Source of the DNA: Azophilus sp965199705
Lineage (GTDB): Bacteria > Pseudomonadota > Gammaproteobacteria > Pseudomonadales > Azotimanducaceae
Direction: 5' to 3'
Assembly: GCA_965199705.1 (NCBI GenBank)
Contig: OZ241359.1
Span: 1,488,001-1,552,000 of the forward strand
Length of the DNA: 64,000 nucleotides
The notes beneath the pieces were generated by a model. That model saw nothing but the letters and a program-made list of their open reading frames with translations, was not told the origin of the DNA and searched no databases. A program made the position numbers and the translations under genes. Numbering within the stretch: the stretch's first letter is position 1; each line of letters opens with the position of its first letter. Of this stretch, positions 44,822 through 53,805 are shown in pieces.

Positions 44822-45493
44822 CTATCCGGCAACGTCTGCCAGCAGCTCAATGACTTGAGACGGCCGCGACAGAAAGGGGGAGTGCGCTCCGTCCCACTCG
44901 ACCACGTTGGCCGCGCGTTTGGAGAAATCCCGCTGCAAGTCGGGGTGCAGGGCCCGGTCGTCTCGGCAAATCACATACGTCGAAGGCACGTTCTTCCAAG
45001 GCGGCGCACACTCCAGTTTGGGGAACCCGTCGATGAGTTGCGGGCGCAATCGCGATAGGGCGTCTTCGGCGTCCCGTGGCTCGCAATCATGGTAGAAGGC
45101 GTCAGCCCCCAGCGCTGGGTCGATGGCCATGAGGCCATCGTCCCGCATCACCACGGCCTTGCTGAGGGCAACCGCTGGCGGAGCGCCGGTAACCGTCGCC
45201 GCAATGTCCTCCTGTTCATCCGGCATCAGGGCGGCGAGATAGACCAAGTGGGCCACATCAAGGCCGGCGGCGGCATGCGTAATCACCAGCCCGCCGTATG
45301 AGTGGCCGAGCACGACCGCACCCGGTTGTTGTTCGATATGCTCGCGAGCCAAGGCCACGTCGCCAGCCGAGCCCTGTAACGGCAGGTCAATGGCTGAAAC
45401 CTCCAGGCCGCGCTCGCGAAGGGCGGGGACCACCCGCTGGAAGCACCACCCGCCGTGCCACGCCCCATGCACAAGTATCACCGGCTTTTTCAT
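44822..45493 (-). CDS. alpha/beta hydrolase, methyl-salicylate-esterase/EstC-like
   Basis: 223 residues. LVHGAWHGGWCFQRVVPAL carries the oxyanion region, VLGHSYGGLVITHAA the nucleophile serine, and WDGAHSPFLSRP the histidine. The short length with no cap insert fits the plant-esterase-like group. Its ATG overlaps the stop of an acyl-CoA synthetase remnant by four bases (45490-45493), so it was once translationally coupled to that gene. Confidence 0.88.
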   Translation of the reverse strand: MKKPVILVHGAWHGGWCFQRVVPALRERGLEVSAIDLPLQGSAGDVALAREHIEQQPGAVVLGHSYGGLVITHAAAGLDVAHLVYLAALMPDEQEDIAATVTGAPPAVALSKAVVMRDDGLMAIDPALGADAFYHDCEPRDAEDALSRLRPQLIDGFPKLECAPPWKNVPSTYVICRDDRALHPDLQRDFSKRAANVVEWDGAHSPFLSRPSQVIELLADVAG

Positions 45494-45588
45494 TGAATCG
45501 CTCCTGCCTTGCCTGCGCGCAGCACCTTGTCGTTGCGCAGCGCCTTCTTGTCCAGTTTGCCGAGTGATGCATCCGATGTCACCAGCAT
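45490..45588 (-). pseudogene. 3' remnant of an acyl-CoA synthetase (fadD-like)
   Basis: The last 24 or so codons before the stop read SLGKLDKKALRNDKVLRA and GKAGAIQ. The GKLDKKALR segment is the C-terminal lysine motif of acyl-CoA synthetases. Upstream on the same strand the sequence changes to transposase-like DNA, so the gene has lost its 5' part. The four-base overlap with the esterase indicates the original operon order. The exact breakpoint is not visible; about 45575-45590. Confidence 0.6.
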
Positions 45589-45681
45589 TGGCCGCCCTCC
45601 TGCAAGGACATTCAGCTCCCGAGCCTGCGTCCGGTTGAATCGAGAACCCGGCGATGCTGCTCTGTCCTCCAGTCCGGTGAC

Positions 45682-45960
45682 GTGGTCGAAGTGGAAATCG
45701 AAGGAATGGGCCAGAGATGGTTCACTCGATACTCCCGGCCCGTCAACAAGTCCGCCGGCCTGCTCTGCGACCAGACCGTCGTGCTGACGGGCGTGAAGAC
45801 GAAGGACAACTACCCCCAGCCCCTGCGACGCGTGAAGTACAGGGACCCGGAAACCGGCAGGACGTTCAACTTCCTGACCAACAACTTCGCCGTGCCCGCC
45901 CTCACCGTGGCGGCGCTGTACCGCTGCCGGTGGCAGGTGGAGCTTTTTTGTCCGGACACC
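45682..45960 (+). pseudogene. IS4-family transposase fragment
   Basis: The frame contains RYSRPVNKSAGLLCDQT, PQPLRRVKYRDPETGR, FLTNNFAVPALTVAALY and CRWQVELF, a recognisable internal part of IS4-type DDE transposases. The next expected segment (a lysine- and tryptophan-rich WIKQHLRIK stretch) is missing and replaced by an unrelated tail, so the gene is broken on both sides. It separates the acyl-CoA synthetase remnant from the molybdoenzyme genes and marks the right border of island B. Confidence 0.8.
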
Positions 45961-46075
45961 AGTGACCTTGCCCCAGACTTTGGGATAGTCCTGCCTGAAC
46001 CCTTGCACGGGCATGGTTTTTTGCCGGTAATGTGCTAGATTGCCAGCCCGTTCCCGACCTGAAAGGATGTAACCC

Positions 46076-46963
46076 ATGGGGGAGTTTGCGTATGCGTCGC
46101 CCGCCACCGTCGAGGAGGCAGTCGGCCTCTTGCGCCGTCATGCGGACGCCGGCAGCCGGGCGCAGGTGCTGGCCGGGGGCACTGATCTGCTCGTCCAGTT
46201 GCGTGGCGCCGACCGGGCGCCGCGGACGATTGTCGATGTCAAGGCCATTGAGGAGACCAATCGGCTCGATATCGGCCAGGACGATGTCTATATAGGCGCC
46301 GCAATCGCCAGCGCGGCGCTCAACGAAAACGATGAATTGAAGCGCCTGTTTCCGGGTTTGCTGGAAGCTGCTGATCTGATCGGCTCGACCCAGATTCAGG
46401 GCCGGGCCAGCCTTGGCGGCAACCTCTGCAATGCCTCGCCGGCAGCCGATACCATTCCGGCCATGATCGTCAATCGTGCAACCTGCGTCATCGCCGGACC
46501 GGGCACTGAGCGAGATCTGCCGGTCGAAGATTTCTGCACCGGGGTGGGGGTCAACGCGCTGGCTGCTGACGAGTTCCTGCTCGGCTTGCGATTTCCGCGT
46601 CCGGCGCCGGGAACCGGCGATGCCTACCTGCGCTTTATCCCGCGTACGGAAATGGATATTGCTGTCGCTGGCGCTGGCGTCAGCGTCACGCTGGATGCGG
46701 ACGGCGTTTGCAGTGCGGCCCGGGTCGCCATAGGCGCGGTTGCCAAAACCCCGCTGCGGGTGGATGCGGCGGCTGCGGCGCTGGTTGGCAGCCGTGTCGA
46801 TGCCGCGGCGCTCACGGCAGCTGGCGATGCCTGCACGGCCGCTGCTTCGCCGATCTCCGACAAGCGCGGCACGGTCGCCTACCGGCGCAAGGTGGTGGCC
46901 GTACTCTGCCGGCGCGCCGGCGCCATGGCCCGTGATCGGGCGCTTGCCAATCAGGGAGCCTGA
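46076..46963 (+). CDS. xanthine dehydrogenase family, FAD-binding (medium) subunit
   Basis: 295 residues. The FAD-binding motif AGGTDLLVQLRG is near residue 37, and ASLGGNLCNASPAADTIP near 117-134 is the second conserved FAD motif. Third of a three-part enzyme with the iron-sulfur and molybdenum subunits that follow. It passes electrons from the 2Fe-2S centres to FAD and an acceptor in the cytosol. AAGGATG precedes the start. The upstream IS debris gives no clear promoter. Confidence 0.93.
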   Translation: MGEFAYASPATVEEAVGLLRRHADAGSRAQVLAGGTDLLVQLRGADRAPRTIVDVKAIEETNRLDIGQDDVYIGAAIASAALNENDELKRLFPGLLEAADLIGSTQIQGRASLGGNLCNASPAADTIPAMIVNRATCVIAGPGTERDLPVEDFCTGVGVNALAADEFLLGLRFPRPAPGTGDAYLRFIPRTEMDIAVAGAGVSVTLDADGVCSAARVAIGAVAKTPLRVDAAAAALVGSRVDAAALTAAGDACTAAASPISDKRGTVAYRRKVVAVLCRRAGAMARDRALANQGA

Positions 46964-46968
46964 ACCTC

Positions 46969-47448
46969 ATGTCCAAGATGCACATTCAGACCACGATCAA
47001 CGGCGAGAAGGTCGATTTCCTCTGTACCCCGCAACAGACAATGCTTGACGTACTGCGCGATGTGATCGGCAAGCAGGGCGCCAAGGAGGGCTGCGGCACG
47101 GGCGATTGCGGCGCCTGCTCTGTCCTGCTCAATGACCGTCTCGTCTGCGCCTGCCTGATGCTGGCCGCAGAGTCTCAGGGTCAGACGCTGACCACCATCG
47201 AGGGCATTGCCGAACCGGACGCCCTGCACCCCTTGCAGGAGAAATTCCTGGAGCATGCCGCCCTGCAATGCGGCATCTGCACGCCCGGATTCATCGTTGC
47301 CGCCAAGGCGCTGCTGGACCGCAACCCGAACCCGGACGAAGAGACCATCCGCTACTGGCTGGCCGGCAATCTGTGTCGCTGCACGGGATACGACAAGATT
47401 GTTCGAGCGGTGCAGGCGGCAGCTGCGGAACTGGCGGTTGAAGCCTGA
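46969..47448 (+). CDS. xanthine dehydrogenase family, 2Fe-2S (small) subunit
   Basis: 159 residues. The N-terminal plant-ferredoxin cluster has GCGTGDCGAC (Cys42, 47, 50) and Cys60 or Cys62; the second cluster is in LQCGICTPGFIVA and NLCRCTGYDKIV. It begins 5 bases after the FAD subunit stop. The arrangement medium-small-large is the CoxMSL order. Confidence 0.95.
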   Translation: MSKMHIQTTINGEKVDFLCTPQQTMLDVLRDVIGKQGAKEGCGTGDCGACSVLLNDRLVCACLMLAAESQGQTLTTIEGIAEPDALHPLQEKFLEHAALQCGICTPGFIVAAKALLDRNPNPDEETIRYWLAGNLCRCTGYDKIVRAVQAAAAELAVEA

Positions 47449-47498
47449 GATTGCAATCGCGCTTTGAATTGACATTCTGAATCATCAGGAGACTGTAA

Positions 47499-49763
47499 AT
47501 GGCTGAAGCAGTTGATTTTCGTTATGTAGGAACCAGCCCGGTGCGACCTGACGGCGTGGACAAGGTGACCGGTCGGGCCCAGTTCGGGGCTGACCAGAAT
47601 CTGCCCAACACATTGCACGGTCGAATGCTGCGCAGCCCCTATGCGCACGCCAACATCAAGCGCGTTGACCTGTCGGCTGCGCTGGCCATGGATGGGGTGC
47701 TGGCGGCGGTTTCCGGCGCCGATTTCCCGGATGTCGCCAGTGGCGACATGGGTGGCGAAGTGGGCGGTGACCTGGCCGATGCGGCGCACAACGTCATCGC
47801 CCGGCGCAAGGCGCTGTATCACGGCCATGCGGTCGCTGCCGTGGCTGCGACCTCGGTCGAGATTGCCGAGCGGGCGCTGGCCGCCATCGAGGTGGAATAC
47901 GAAGAATTGCCGCCGGTGCTTGATGTGCTGGAAGCGATGCAGCCGGAGGCGCCGATTCTCGATGCGAACTGTTTCACCAAGAATCTGCCGGAGACGCCGG
48001 ACAAGCCGAGCAATGTCGCGTCGGTGATGCAACTCGCCAGGGGCGACGTCGAAGCCGGCTTTGCGCAGGCGGATGCAATCGTCGAAGGCGAGTATCGCAT
48101 CCCCATGGCGCACCAGGGCTACATCGAACCCCATGCCTGCACTGCCACCGTCAACGAAGAGGGCAAGGCGACAGTCTGGTGCTGCACCCAGGGCCACTTC
48201 GACTTCCGCTCCATGACCTCCAAGATACTCGAATGGCCCGTGTCCGACCTGAAGTTCATCGCTTCCGAGATTGGCGGCGGTTTCGGTGGCAAGACAGTGG
48301 TCTATCTGGAGCCAGTAGCAATCATGCTGTCAAAGCGGGCCGGCAGGCCGGTGAAGATGGTGATGTCGCGCGAGGAAGTCTTCCGCGCCACCGGCCCCAC
48401 CTCGGGTACGGTTTGCCGCGTCAAGGTAGGGGCGCAGAAGGATGGCAAGATCACGGCTGCCAAGGCCTGGCTCGCCTACGAAGCAGGCGCCTACGCCGGC
48501 GCCCCCGTGGGCCCGGGCGCCATGTCCATCTTCGCGCCCTATGATCTGGAGAACTTTCACATAGAAGGCTATGACGTGCGCGTCAACAAGCCCAAGGTGG
48601 CGGCCTACCGGGCGCCAGGGGCGCCTCAGTCCATGCATGCGATGGAGGTGGCGCTTGATGATCTGGCCCGCAAGCTCGGCATGGACCCGCTGGAATTGCG
48701 TTACCGCAATGCTGCCGACGAAGGCACGCAGGCGCCCTACGGGCCGAAGTTCCCGGCGATCGGTTTCAAGGCCTGCATCGAGGCAGCGCGCAAGCACCCG
48801 AACTATACGGCGCCTGTGCCGGAGGGCGCGGGACGCGGCGTGGCGGCTGGATTCTGGTTCAATGTGGGCATGCAGTCGAGCGCAGAAGTGCGCATCAACG
48901 AAGACGGCTCTGTCACGGTCATGGAGGGCAATCCGGACATTGGCGGCTCGCGCGCTTCCATGTGCCTGATGGCGGCAGAAACCCTGGGCGTACCCTACGA
49001 TCAGGTGAAGGCCTATATCGGCGACACCGAGAGCACCGGATTCTGCAATGTCACCGGCGGCAGCCGCACCACCTTTGCCACCGGCATGGCTGTTGTGCGC
49101 GCCTGTGAGGCGATCATCGCCGAGTGCAAGGCGCGGGCAGCGGCTACCTGGAACATGGATGCCGAACAGGTGGATTGGCAGGATGGCCAGGCGGTGCCGG
49201 CGCCCGGCGTCAATGCTGATGTCGAGCCACTGAGCCTGGCGGACATCGCCGCGAAGGCGCCGCGCACAGGCGGCCCGATTCTTGGCCATGCCTCGCTCAA
49301 TGCCCAGGGCGCGGGCGCCAGCTTCTCCGTCAACCTTGCGGACCTGAAGGTGGACCCAGAGACAGGCGCGGTCGAAGTCCTGTCTTTCACCGGCGTTCAG
49401 GATGCCGGCAAGGCCATCCATCCGGCCTATGTCGAAGGCCAGATGCAGGGCGGCGCCGCCCAGGGTATCGGCTGGGCGCTCAATGAGGAATACATCTATG
49501 ACGCCAAGGGCGTGATGGAGAATGCGGGCTTTCTCGACTACCGCATGCCAGTGGCATCCGACTTGCCGATGATCGACACGCAGATTGTCGAAGTGCCGAA
49601 TCCGAGCCATCCCTATGGCGTGCGCGGCGTTGGCGAGACGCCGATCGTGGCGCCTCTGGCCGCGGTCGCCAATGCGGTGCGAGACGCCACCGGCGTTCGC
49701 ATCAACGACCTGCCGCTGTCGCCGCCGCGCATCTTGGCCGCACTCGACAGTTCAGAGGCCTGA
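47499..49763 (+). CDS. xanthine dehydrogenase family, molybdopterin-binding (large) subunit
   Basis: 754 residues. RYVGTSPVRPDGVDKVTGRAQF at the start, the molybdopterin loop IGGGFGGKT near 265, AYRAPGAPQSMHAMEVALDD, and GVRGVGETPIVAPL with the catalytic glutamate near 710. The active-site loop lacks the CSFR of CO dehydrogenases, so it is an aldehyde, nicotinate- or purine-type hydroxylase rather than CODH. Together the three genes make a cytosolic molybdo-flavoenzyme. The substrate is not predictable. Confidence 0.93.
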   Translation: MAEAVDFRYVGTSPVRPDGVDKVTGRAQFGADQNLPNTLHGRMLRSPYAHANIKRVDLSAALAMDGVLAAVSGADFPDVASGDMGGEVGGDLADAAHNVIARRKALYHGHAVAAVAATSVEIAERALAAIEVEYEELPPVLDVLEAMQPEAPILDANCFTKNLPETPDKPSNVASVMQLARGDVEAGFAQADAIVEGEYRIPMAHQGYIEPHACTATVNEEGKATVWCCTQGHFDFRSMTSKILEWPVSDLKFIASEIGGGFGGKTVVYLEPVAIMLSKRAGRPVKMVMSREEVFRATGPTSGTVCRVKVGAQKDGKITAAKAWLAYEAGAYAGAPVGPGAMSIFAPYDLENFHIEGYDVRVNKPKVAAYRAPGAPQSMHAMEVALDDLARKLGMDPLELRYRNAADEGTQAPYGPKFPAIGFKACIEAARKHPNYTAPVPEGAGRGVAAGFWFNVGMQSSAEVRINEDGSVTVMEGNPDIGGSRASMCLMAAETLGVPYDQVKAYIGDTESTGFCNVTGGSRTTFATGMAVVRACEAIIAECKARAAATWNMDAEQVDWQDGQAVPAPGVNADVEPLSLADIAAKAPRTGGPILGHASLNAQGAGASFSVNLADLKVDPETGAVEVLSFTGVQDAGKAIHPAYVEGQMQGGAAQGIGWALNEEYIYDAKGVMENAGFLDYRMPVASDLPMIDTQIVEVPNPSHPYGVRGVGETPIVAPLAAVANAVRDATGVRINDLPLSPPRILAALDSSEA

Positions 49764-49784
49764 TCCGGCCATCGGGGGCGCAGG

Positions 49785-50027
49785 TTGGCCAGGGTAACGT
49801 TTCCGGAGCACTTCCTGCGTTACACCGGCGGCCAGCGTGAGGTGGAGCTGGTCGCCGGCGATTTTCGCGATCTCATCTCCGCACTCGTGCAGCGCTGGCC
49901 GGCGCTGTCCGAGGCCTTGGAGAAGTCTGCCGCCGCCATAGACGGGCAGATCTGTCAGGACGCCTTTCTGGAGCCCTTGAATCCGGACAGCGAGGTGTTT
50001 TTCATGCCGCGCATCGAGGGCGGATAG
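49785..50027 (+). CDS. MoaD/ThiS-like sulfur carrier
   Basis: 80 residues, ubiquitin-fold length. It ends in IEGG with the C-terminal diglycine needed for thiocarboxylation. The start is a TTG preceded by GGGGGCGCAGG; no better start exists. It is 21 bases after the molybdenum subunit, so a role in supplying cofactor for this enzyme is likely (inference), although the FFMPRIEGG end also resembles non-MoaD carriers. Confidence 0.75.
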   Translation: MARVTFPEHFLRYTGGQREVELVAGDFRDLISALVQRWPALSEALEKSAAAIDGQICQDAFLEPLNPDSEVFFMPRIEGG

Positions 50028-50106
50028 GCGTCGGCGCTGCGGTTGCGAACACTCTCTCGCATGATGTTCCTGGCCTGGCGCAATATCCGCGCTGAAGGCG
50101 GCGGGT

Positions 50107-50766
50107 TCAGCCTTCGAGCGCCAGTCCTGTAGCAGCAGCAAGTTCCGCGAGCGCCTGATTTTCCGACAACACCTTGATGGTGTGCATGCCGAGCGCCCGC
50201 GCCGGCTTCAGATTGACGCCCAGATCGTCCAGAAAGACACAGGCTCCGGGCCTTGCGCCAAGCCGTTGGCAGGTGAGTTCGTAGATGGCCGGGTCGGGCT
50301 TGCGAATGCCCTCGATGCTGGATTCCACTACCAGGTCAAACCGCGCCATGACGGCTTGCACGCCCTGCCGCTGGGCTTCGCTTCTGGCCATGCCGGGGCC
50401 GCCCCCGGACTTGACGTTGTTGGTGATGCAGGCGGTCTTGAAGCAGCGCCCGACTGCGTCCAGCGCCGCCACCATGCGTGGTCGCAGGTCTCCACTCAGC
50501 AGCGCGATCACCGCTCGCCCCGGCACGGGGTGGCCAAGGGCTTCGGTTTCCGCCAGAAACATCTGATCGAACTCGGCCGCACTGATGGATGCCGATTCGA
50601 AGCGCGCCCAGGCGTTGCTGTGCGGGTTGGTGGCGTTGACGCTGCGGATGAAATCGCGGGGCAGGCTGTGCTCCGCCTCATAGCGATTGAAAGCGTCGAA
50701 CGGTGACGTTGTCAGCACGCCGCCGAAATCCCAGAGAACTGCTTCTATCGCTGGATTCGCCGCCAT
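50107..50766 (-). CDS. HAD-superfamily hydrolase (ACAD10/epoxide-hydrolase N-terminal phosphatase type)
   Basis: About 219 residues from the ATG at 50766; the GTG at 50775 is closer to a GGGAG but leaves too small a spacer. HAD motif I is VLWDFGGVLTTS, motif II is ACITNN, and motifs III/IV are KPDPAIYELTC and VFLDDLGVNLKPAR. The GGVLTTSPF and DDLGVN variants match the group related to the phosphatase part of soluble epoxide hydrolase and ACAD10. Divergent from the SDR at 50910. Confidence 0.87.
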   Translation of the reverse strand: MAANPAIEAVLWDFGGVLTTSPFDAFNRYEAEHSLPRDFIRSVNATNPHSNAWARFESASISAAEFDQMFLAETEALGHPVPGRAVIALLSGDLRPRMVAALDAVGRCFKTACITNNVKSGGGPGMARSEAQRQGVQAVMARFDLVVESSIEGIRKPDPAIYELTCQRLGARPGACVFLDDLGVNLKPARALGMHTIKVLSENQALAELAAATGLALEG

Positions 50767-50909
50767 CCCGGTCACGCTCCCGATGCGTCACGCCAGCAGC
50801 CGCCCGCGGCGCGATCAGATATGATGCCCTGCATCGTCCCATTTTAACGCTCGTTCGGCGTCCTTGCGGCGGACGCTACGGCCCTTGCCCGACATCAGGA
50901 GTCTCGCCC

Positions 50910-51695
50910 ATGGACCTTCAGGAAGCTGTGGTGATCGTCACCGGTTCTTCAAGCGGCGTCGGCGCTGCCTGCGCTCGCCAATTGGCGGAACAGGGGGCGC
51001 ATGTGGTGATCAACTACGCGCACAACCGCGCTGGCGCCGAAGCAGCCGCCGAAGCTTGTGCGGCCTATGGCGTGGAGACCGAGATCGTGCAGGCCGATGT
51101 GGGCGAAGACGCCGATTGCCAGCGCCTCGTGGACACCGCCGAGGCGCGCTGGGGCCGCCTGGATGGTCTGGTGAACAACGCCGGCGTCACCAGGTTTTGC
51201 GCGCATGAGAATCTCGATGGGCTGGAACGGGCAGATTTTCTGAACATCTACAACGTCAATGCGGTCGGCCCCTTTGCCATGTGTCGCGCCGCCGCGCCGT
51301 TGATGCGCAGGGGCGGGCAGGGCAGCATTGTCAATGTCGCCTCCATTGCCGGGGTGATGGGGATTGGCAGCAGCATTGCCTATGCAGCCTCCAAGGGCGC
51401 CATGATTACGCTCGGACTCTCGCTGGCCCGTGTGCTAGGGCCAGAAATCAGGGTAAACACCGTATGTCCGGGCTTCATCCAGGGCGAATGGCTGAAGGCG
51501 GGGATGGGCGATGAAGCCTATGCCCGGGCGATGGGCTATCTGGAAGCAAACACGCCATTGCGCATGACCATGACGCCGGACTCCGTTGCCGAGGCGATTC
51601 TCTACTTCCTGGGCGGTGCAACCGGGGTTACCGGGGAAACGCTGCTGCTCGACGGTGGCCACCATCTGATACAGATGCCGATGGCTCGGCGCTGA
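50910..51695 (+). CDS. short-chain dehydrogenase/reductase (FabG-like)
   Basis: 261 residues from the ATG at 50910, with AGGAG upstream. VIVTGSSSGVGAACARQLA, NNAGVTRFCAHENLD, and SIAYAASKGAMITLG with the Tyr-Lys pair; PGFIQGEWLKAG follows. It ends close to the Rieske gene, so it may dehydrogenate a diol or alcohol formed by that oxygenase (inference). Confidence 0.9.
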   Translation: MDLQEAVVIVTGSSSGVGAACARQLAEQGAHVVINYAHNRAGAEAAAEACAAYGVETEIVQADVGEDADCQRLVDTAEARWGRLDGLVNNAGVTRFCAHENLDGLERADFLNIYNVNAVGPFAMCRAAAPLMRRGGQGSIVNVASIAGVMGIGSSIAYAASKGAMITLGLSLARVLGPEIRVNTVCPGFIQGEWLKAGMGDEAYARAMGYLEANTPLRMTMTPDSVAEAILYFLGGATGVTGETLLLDGGHHLIQMPMARR

Positions 51696-51719
51696 GATGA
51701 ACGCAAGGAGGGCGCAGAC

Positions 51720-53063
51720 ATGACCATCGAAGTTGTCAACCTCAGTGGCGCCTCGGTTGACTACCGGTGCTTCGGCAAGGAGCGCTACCTGAGTCAGGCA
51801 TTCATGGACCGCGAGTGGCGCAAGGTATGGCGGCGTTCGTGGCTTCTGGCCGGCCTTGAAAGCGACGTCAAGACGCCGGGAGACTTCTTTGTGTTTGACC
51901 TGGGCAGAGAGCAGATACTCGTCACGCGCTCGCACGATGGGGAATTGCGCGCCTTCTACAACGTTTGTCAGCACCGGGGTAATCGCCTGGTGAATTGTGA
52001 GCGCGGTCGGGTGGCGAGCTTTCGCTGCGCCTACCACGCCTGGAACTACGACACGGCAGGGCGCCTGACGCGGGTGCCGGTGGAAGACAGGTTCAGGGAG
52101 CCTGTATCTCGCAGCGAGCGTTCACTGGCGCCGGTTGCGGTGGATTGCTGGGACGGTTTCGTGTTCGTGTGCCTGGCGCCTCGGCCTGTGCCCCTGCTGG
52201 ATTTCCTCGGGCCCGTGGTGGACCTGCTCGCGCCCTACGAGTTTCGCAAGATGACCCTGGTCGAGGACCAGACCGTGCACCACCAATGTAACTGGAAAGC
52301 CGTGGTGGACAATTTCAGCGAGCTGTATCACGTGGATTTCCTGCATCCGCAGCATCAGCGCATGGTCGATTGCTGCAATGACCGAGTGCACCTCTTCGCC
52401 AATGGGCATACGGGCCTCGCGGTCAAGGGGGCGACGGTCAATCCCCGCTTTCCGATCCCGGATGAACCCACCGACATCCAGTCGGCGCAACTTGAGAACC
52501 TCGGCCTTGATCCGGCTGACTTTCGCGGCCGCGTACTTGATGTGCGCGAGGCGGTGCAGAAGCGCAAGCGCGAGGCCGGCGCGCAATTCGGCTATGACTA
52601 CAGCGCCTTTGACGACGATCAGTTGTCCGACGTCTGGCAATACAACCTCTTCCCCAACGCCATCCTGTCCTTTTCACCCGAGCACTGCTGGTTGCTGCGA
52701 CCGAGGCCACACGCCAGCGACCCCGGCCAGTGCTGGTTCGACAAGATCAGCCTGGTGCGCTTCAGCAACCCGGACGCGCCAGGTCAAGGGCCGGGGCAAG
52801 CGCCCATCCCCAGCTGGGGCGCGCGCGGCTGGATTGCCGAGAAACCCGGCGATTACGTTCGCCCGGAGAGCGACCAGTTCGAGCACGAGGCCGTAATTGC
52901 CGGCGAAAAGACCATGACCATCACCATCGATCAGGACATCGAATTGCTCGGTTCCGTGCAGGCCGGCATGCGCTCCGAGGGCTTTGACAGCGTGCTGCTA
53001 TCCGAAGAGGAGTTGCGCGTGCAGTACTTCCATCAGTATCTGGACGGGTTGATGGCAGGTTGA
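51720..53063 (+). CDS. Rieske oxygenase, large (alpha) subunit
   Basis: 447 residues. The Rieske centre is C83-x-H85 and C103-x2-H106 in VCQHRGN and FRCAYHAW. The mononuclear iron site has DNFSELYHVDFLHP (His204, His209), with a later aspartate expected in DDDQLSDVWQYN. AAGGAGG ribosome site. The family does ring cis-dihydroxylation, O- or N-demethylation, or monooxygenation; no beta subunit, ferredoxin or reductase genes are adjacent, which favours a single-component alpha-only oxygenase using shared electron carriers. Confidence 0.92.
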   Translation: MTIEVVNLSGASVDYRCFGKERYLSQAFMDREWRKVWRRSWLLAGLESDVKTPGDFFVFDLGREQILVTRSHDGELRAFYNVCQHRGNRLVNCERGRVASFRCAYHAWNYDTAGRLTRVPVEDRFREPVSRSERSLAPVAVDCWDGFVFVCLAPRPVPLLDFLGPVVDLLAPYEFRKMTLVEDQTVHHQCNWKAVVDNFSELYHVDFLHPQHQRMVDCCNDRVHLFANGHTGLAVKGATVNPRFPIPDEPTDIQSAQLENLGLDPADFRGRVLDVREAVQKRKREAGAQFGYDYSAFDDDQLSDVWQYNLFPNAILSFSPEHCWLLRPRPHASDPGQCWFDKISLVRFSNPDAPGQGPGQAPIPSWGARGWIAEKPGDYVRPESDQFEHEAVIAGEKTMTITIDQDIELLGSVQAGMRSEGFDSVLLSEEELRVQYFHQYLDGLMAG

Positions 53064-53306
53064 TGGGCTGATGCGAGTTGTTCGCAAGGGTCCGGCATCA
53101 TGGTCGGGCATCGCGTGAGACGATTCGCGTATGCCAGCTTGGGGCTGTCAGACCTGGATATCAGCGCCGGGCCCCAACCCGGACCGGATTGCGGCCCTGA
53201 TGAGGGCGTCCTTTGCTGAAGGCCTCCGCGGCCAAGCGCGGGGTTGACGTGCGGATCAACAATGCACTGCAGCTCGCCGGATTCGCGAAGGAGGCAGAAA
53301 GCAGAA

Positions 53307-53334
53307 TTGACACGCACCCGCCAACGGCTAAACT
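53307..53334 (+). promoter_or_regulatory. promoter for the tRNA-Val/tRNA-Asp operon
   Basis: TTGACA (53307-53312), 16 bases, TAAACT (53329-53334). Perfect -35, good -10; the first tRNA begins 19 bases downstream. The 289-base stretch before it (53064-53352) shows no gene. Confidence 0.75.
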
Positions 53335-53352
53335 GGCCAACCTTCCTGATTC

Positions 53353-53428
53353 GGGTGTTTAGCTCAGCTGGGAGAGCGACGGCCTTACAAGCCGTAGGTC
53401 GCAGGTTCGATCCCTGCAACACCCACCA
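53353..53428 (+). tRNA. tRNA-Val (UAC)
   Basis: 76 bases with encoded CCA. Acceptor arms GGGTGTT and AACACCC, D-arm GCTC...GAGC, anticodon stem ACGGC/GCCGT with loop CTTACAA giving anticodon TAC, and T-arm GCAGG TTCGATC CCTGC. All stems pair. Confidence 0.97.
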
Positions 53429-53438
53429 CATCAGCGTC

Positions 53439-53515
53439 GGAGCGGTAGTTCAGCAGGTTAGAATACCGGCCTGTCACGCCGGGGGTCGCGGGTTCGAATC
53501 CCGTCCGCTCCGCCA
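53439..53515 (+). tRNA. tRNA-Asp (GUC)
   Basis: 77 bases with encoded CCA. Acceptor arms GGAGCGG and CCGCTCC, anticodon stem CCGGC/GCCGG with loop CTGTCAC giving GTC, and T-arm CGGG TTCGAAT CCCG. Ten bases after tRNA-Val, so co-transcribed; the Val-Asp pairing is common in gammaproteobacteria. Confidence 0.97.
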
Positions 53516-53805
53516 TTTCCACATGGGTGCGTTCCAGACATATCAGGTAACGCTTTATTCCTAAAAGTAGTGAACCCATACACCGCGACGCCTTCCCCTT
53601 GCATAAGCGCTGATGTTATGATCCGCCTTGGCTGATCGGGCCGTGCGTGCGCCAGAAATCCGGCTGGTATCATCGCGACGTCACTTGGTCGAATGCACGC
53701 AAATTGCTGTGCGACATTGGCTTCCTGACTGGTTTTGCGGGCACAGGCCAAAGAAGTTCCGCTATTCTCGACTAAGTAAAAATAATTTCTTTCAGGGGGA
53801 GTGTC

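Noticed and set aside
48330..49610. 426-codon minus-strand frame opposite the molybdopterin subunit
   Set aside because: Shadow frame of a clear gene.
47499..49763. carbon monoxide dehydrogenase large subunit (coxL)
   Set aside because: The CSFR active-site loop of form I CODH is missing.
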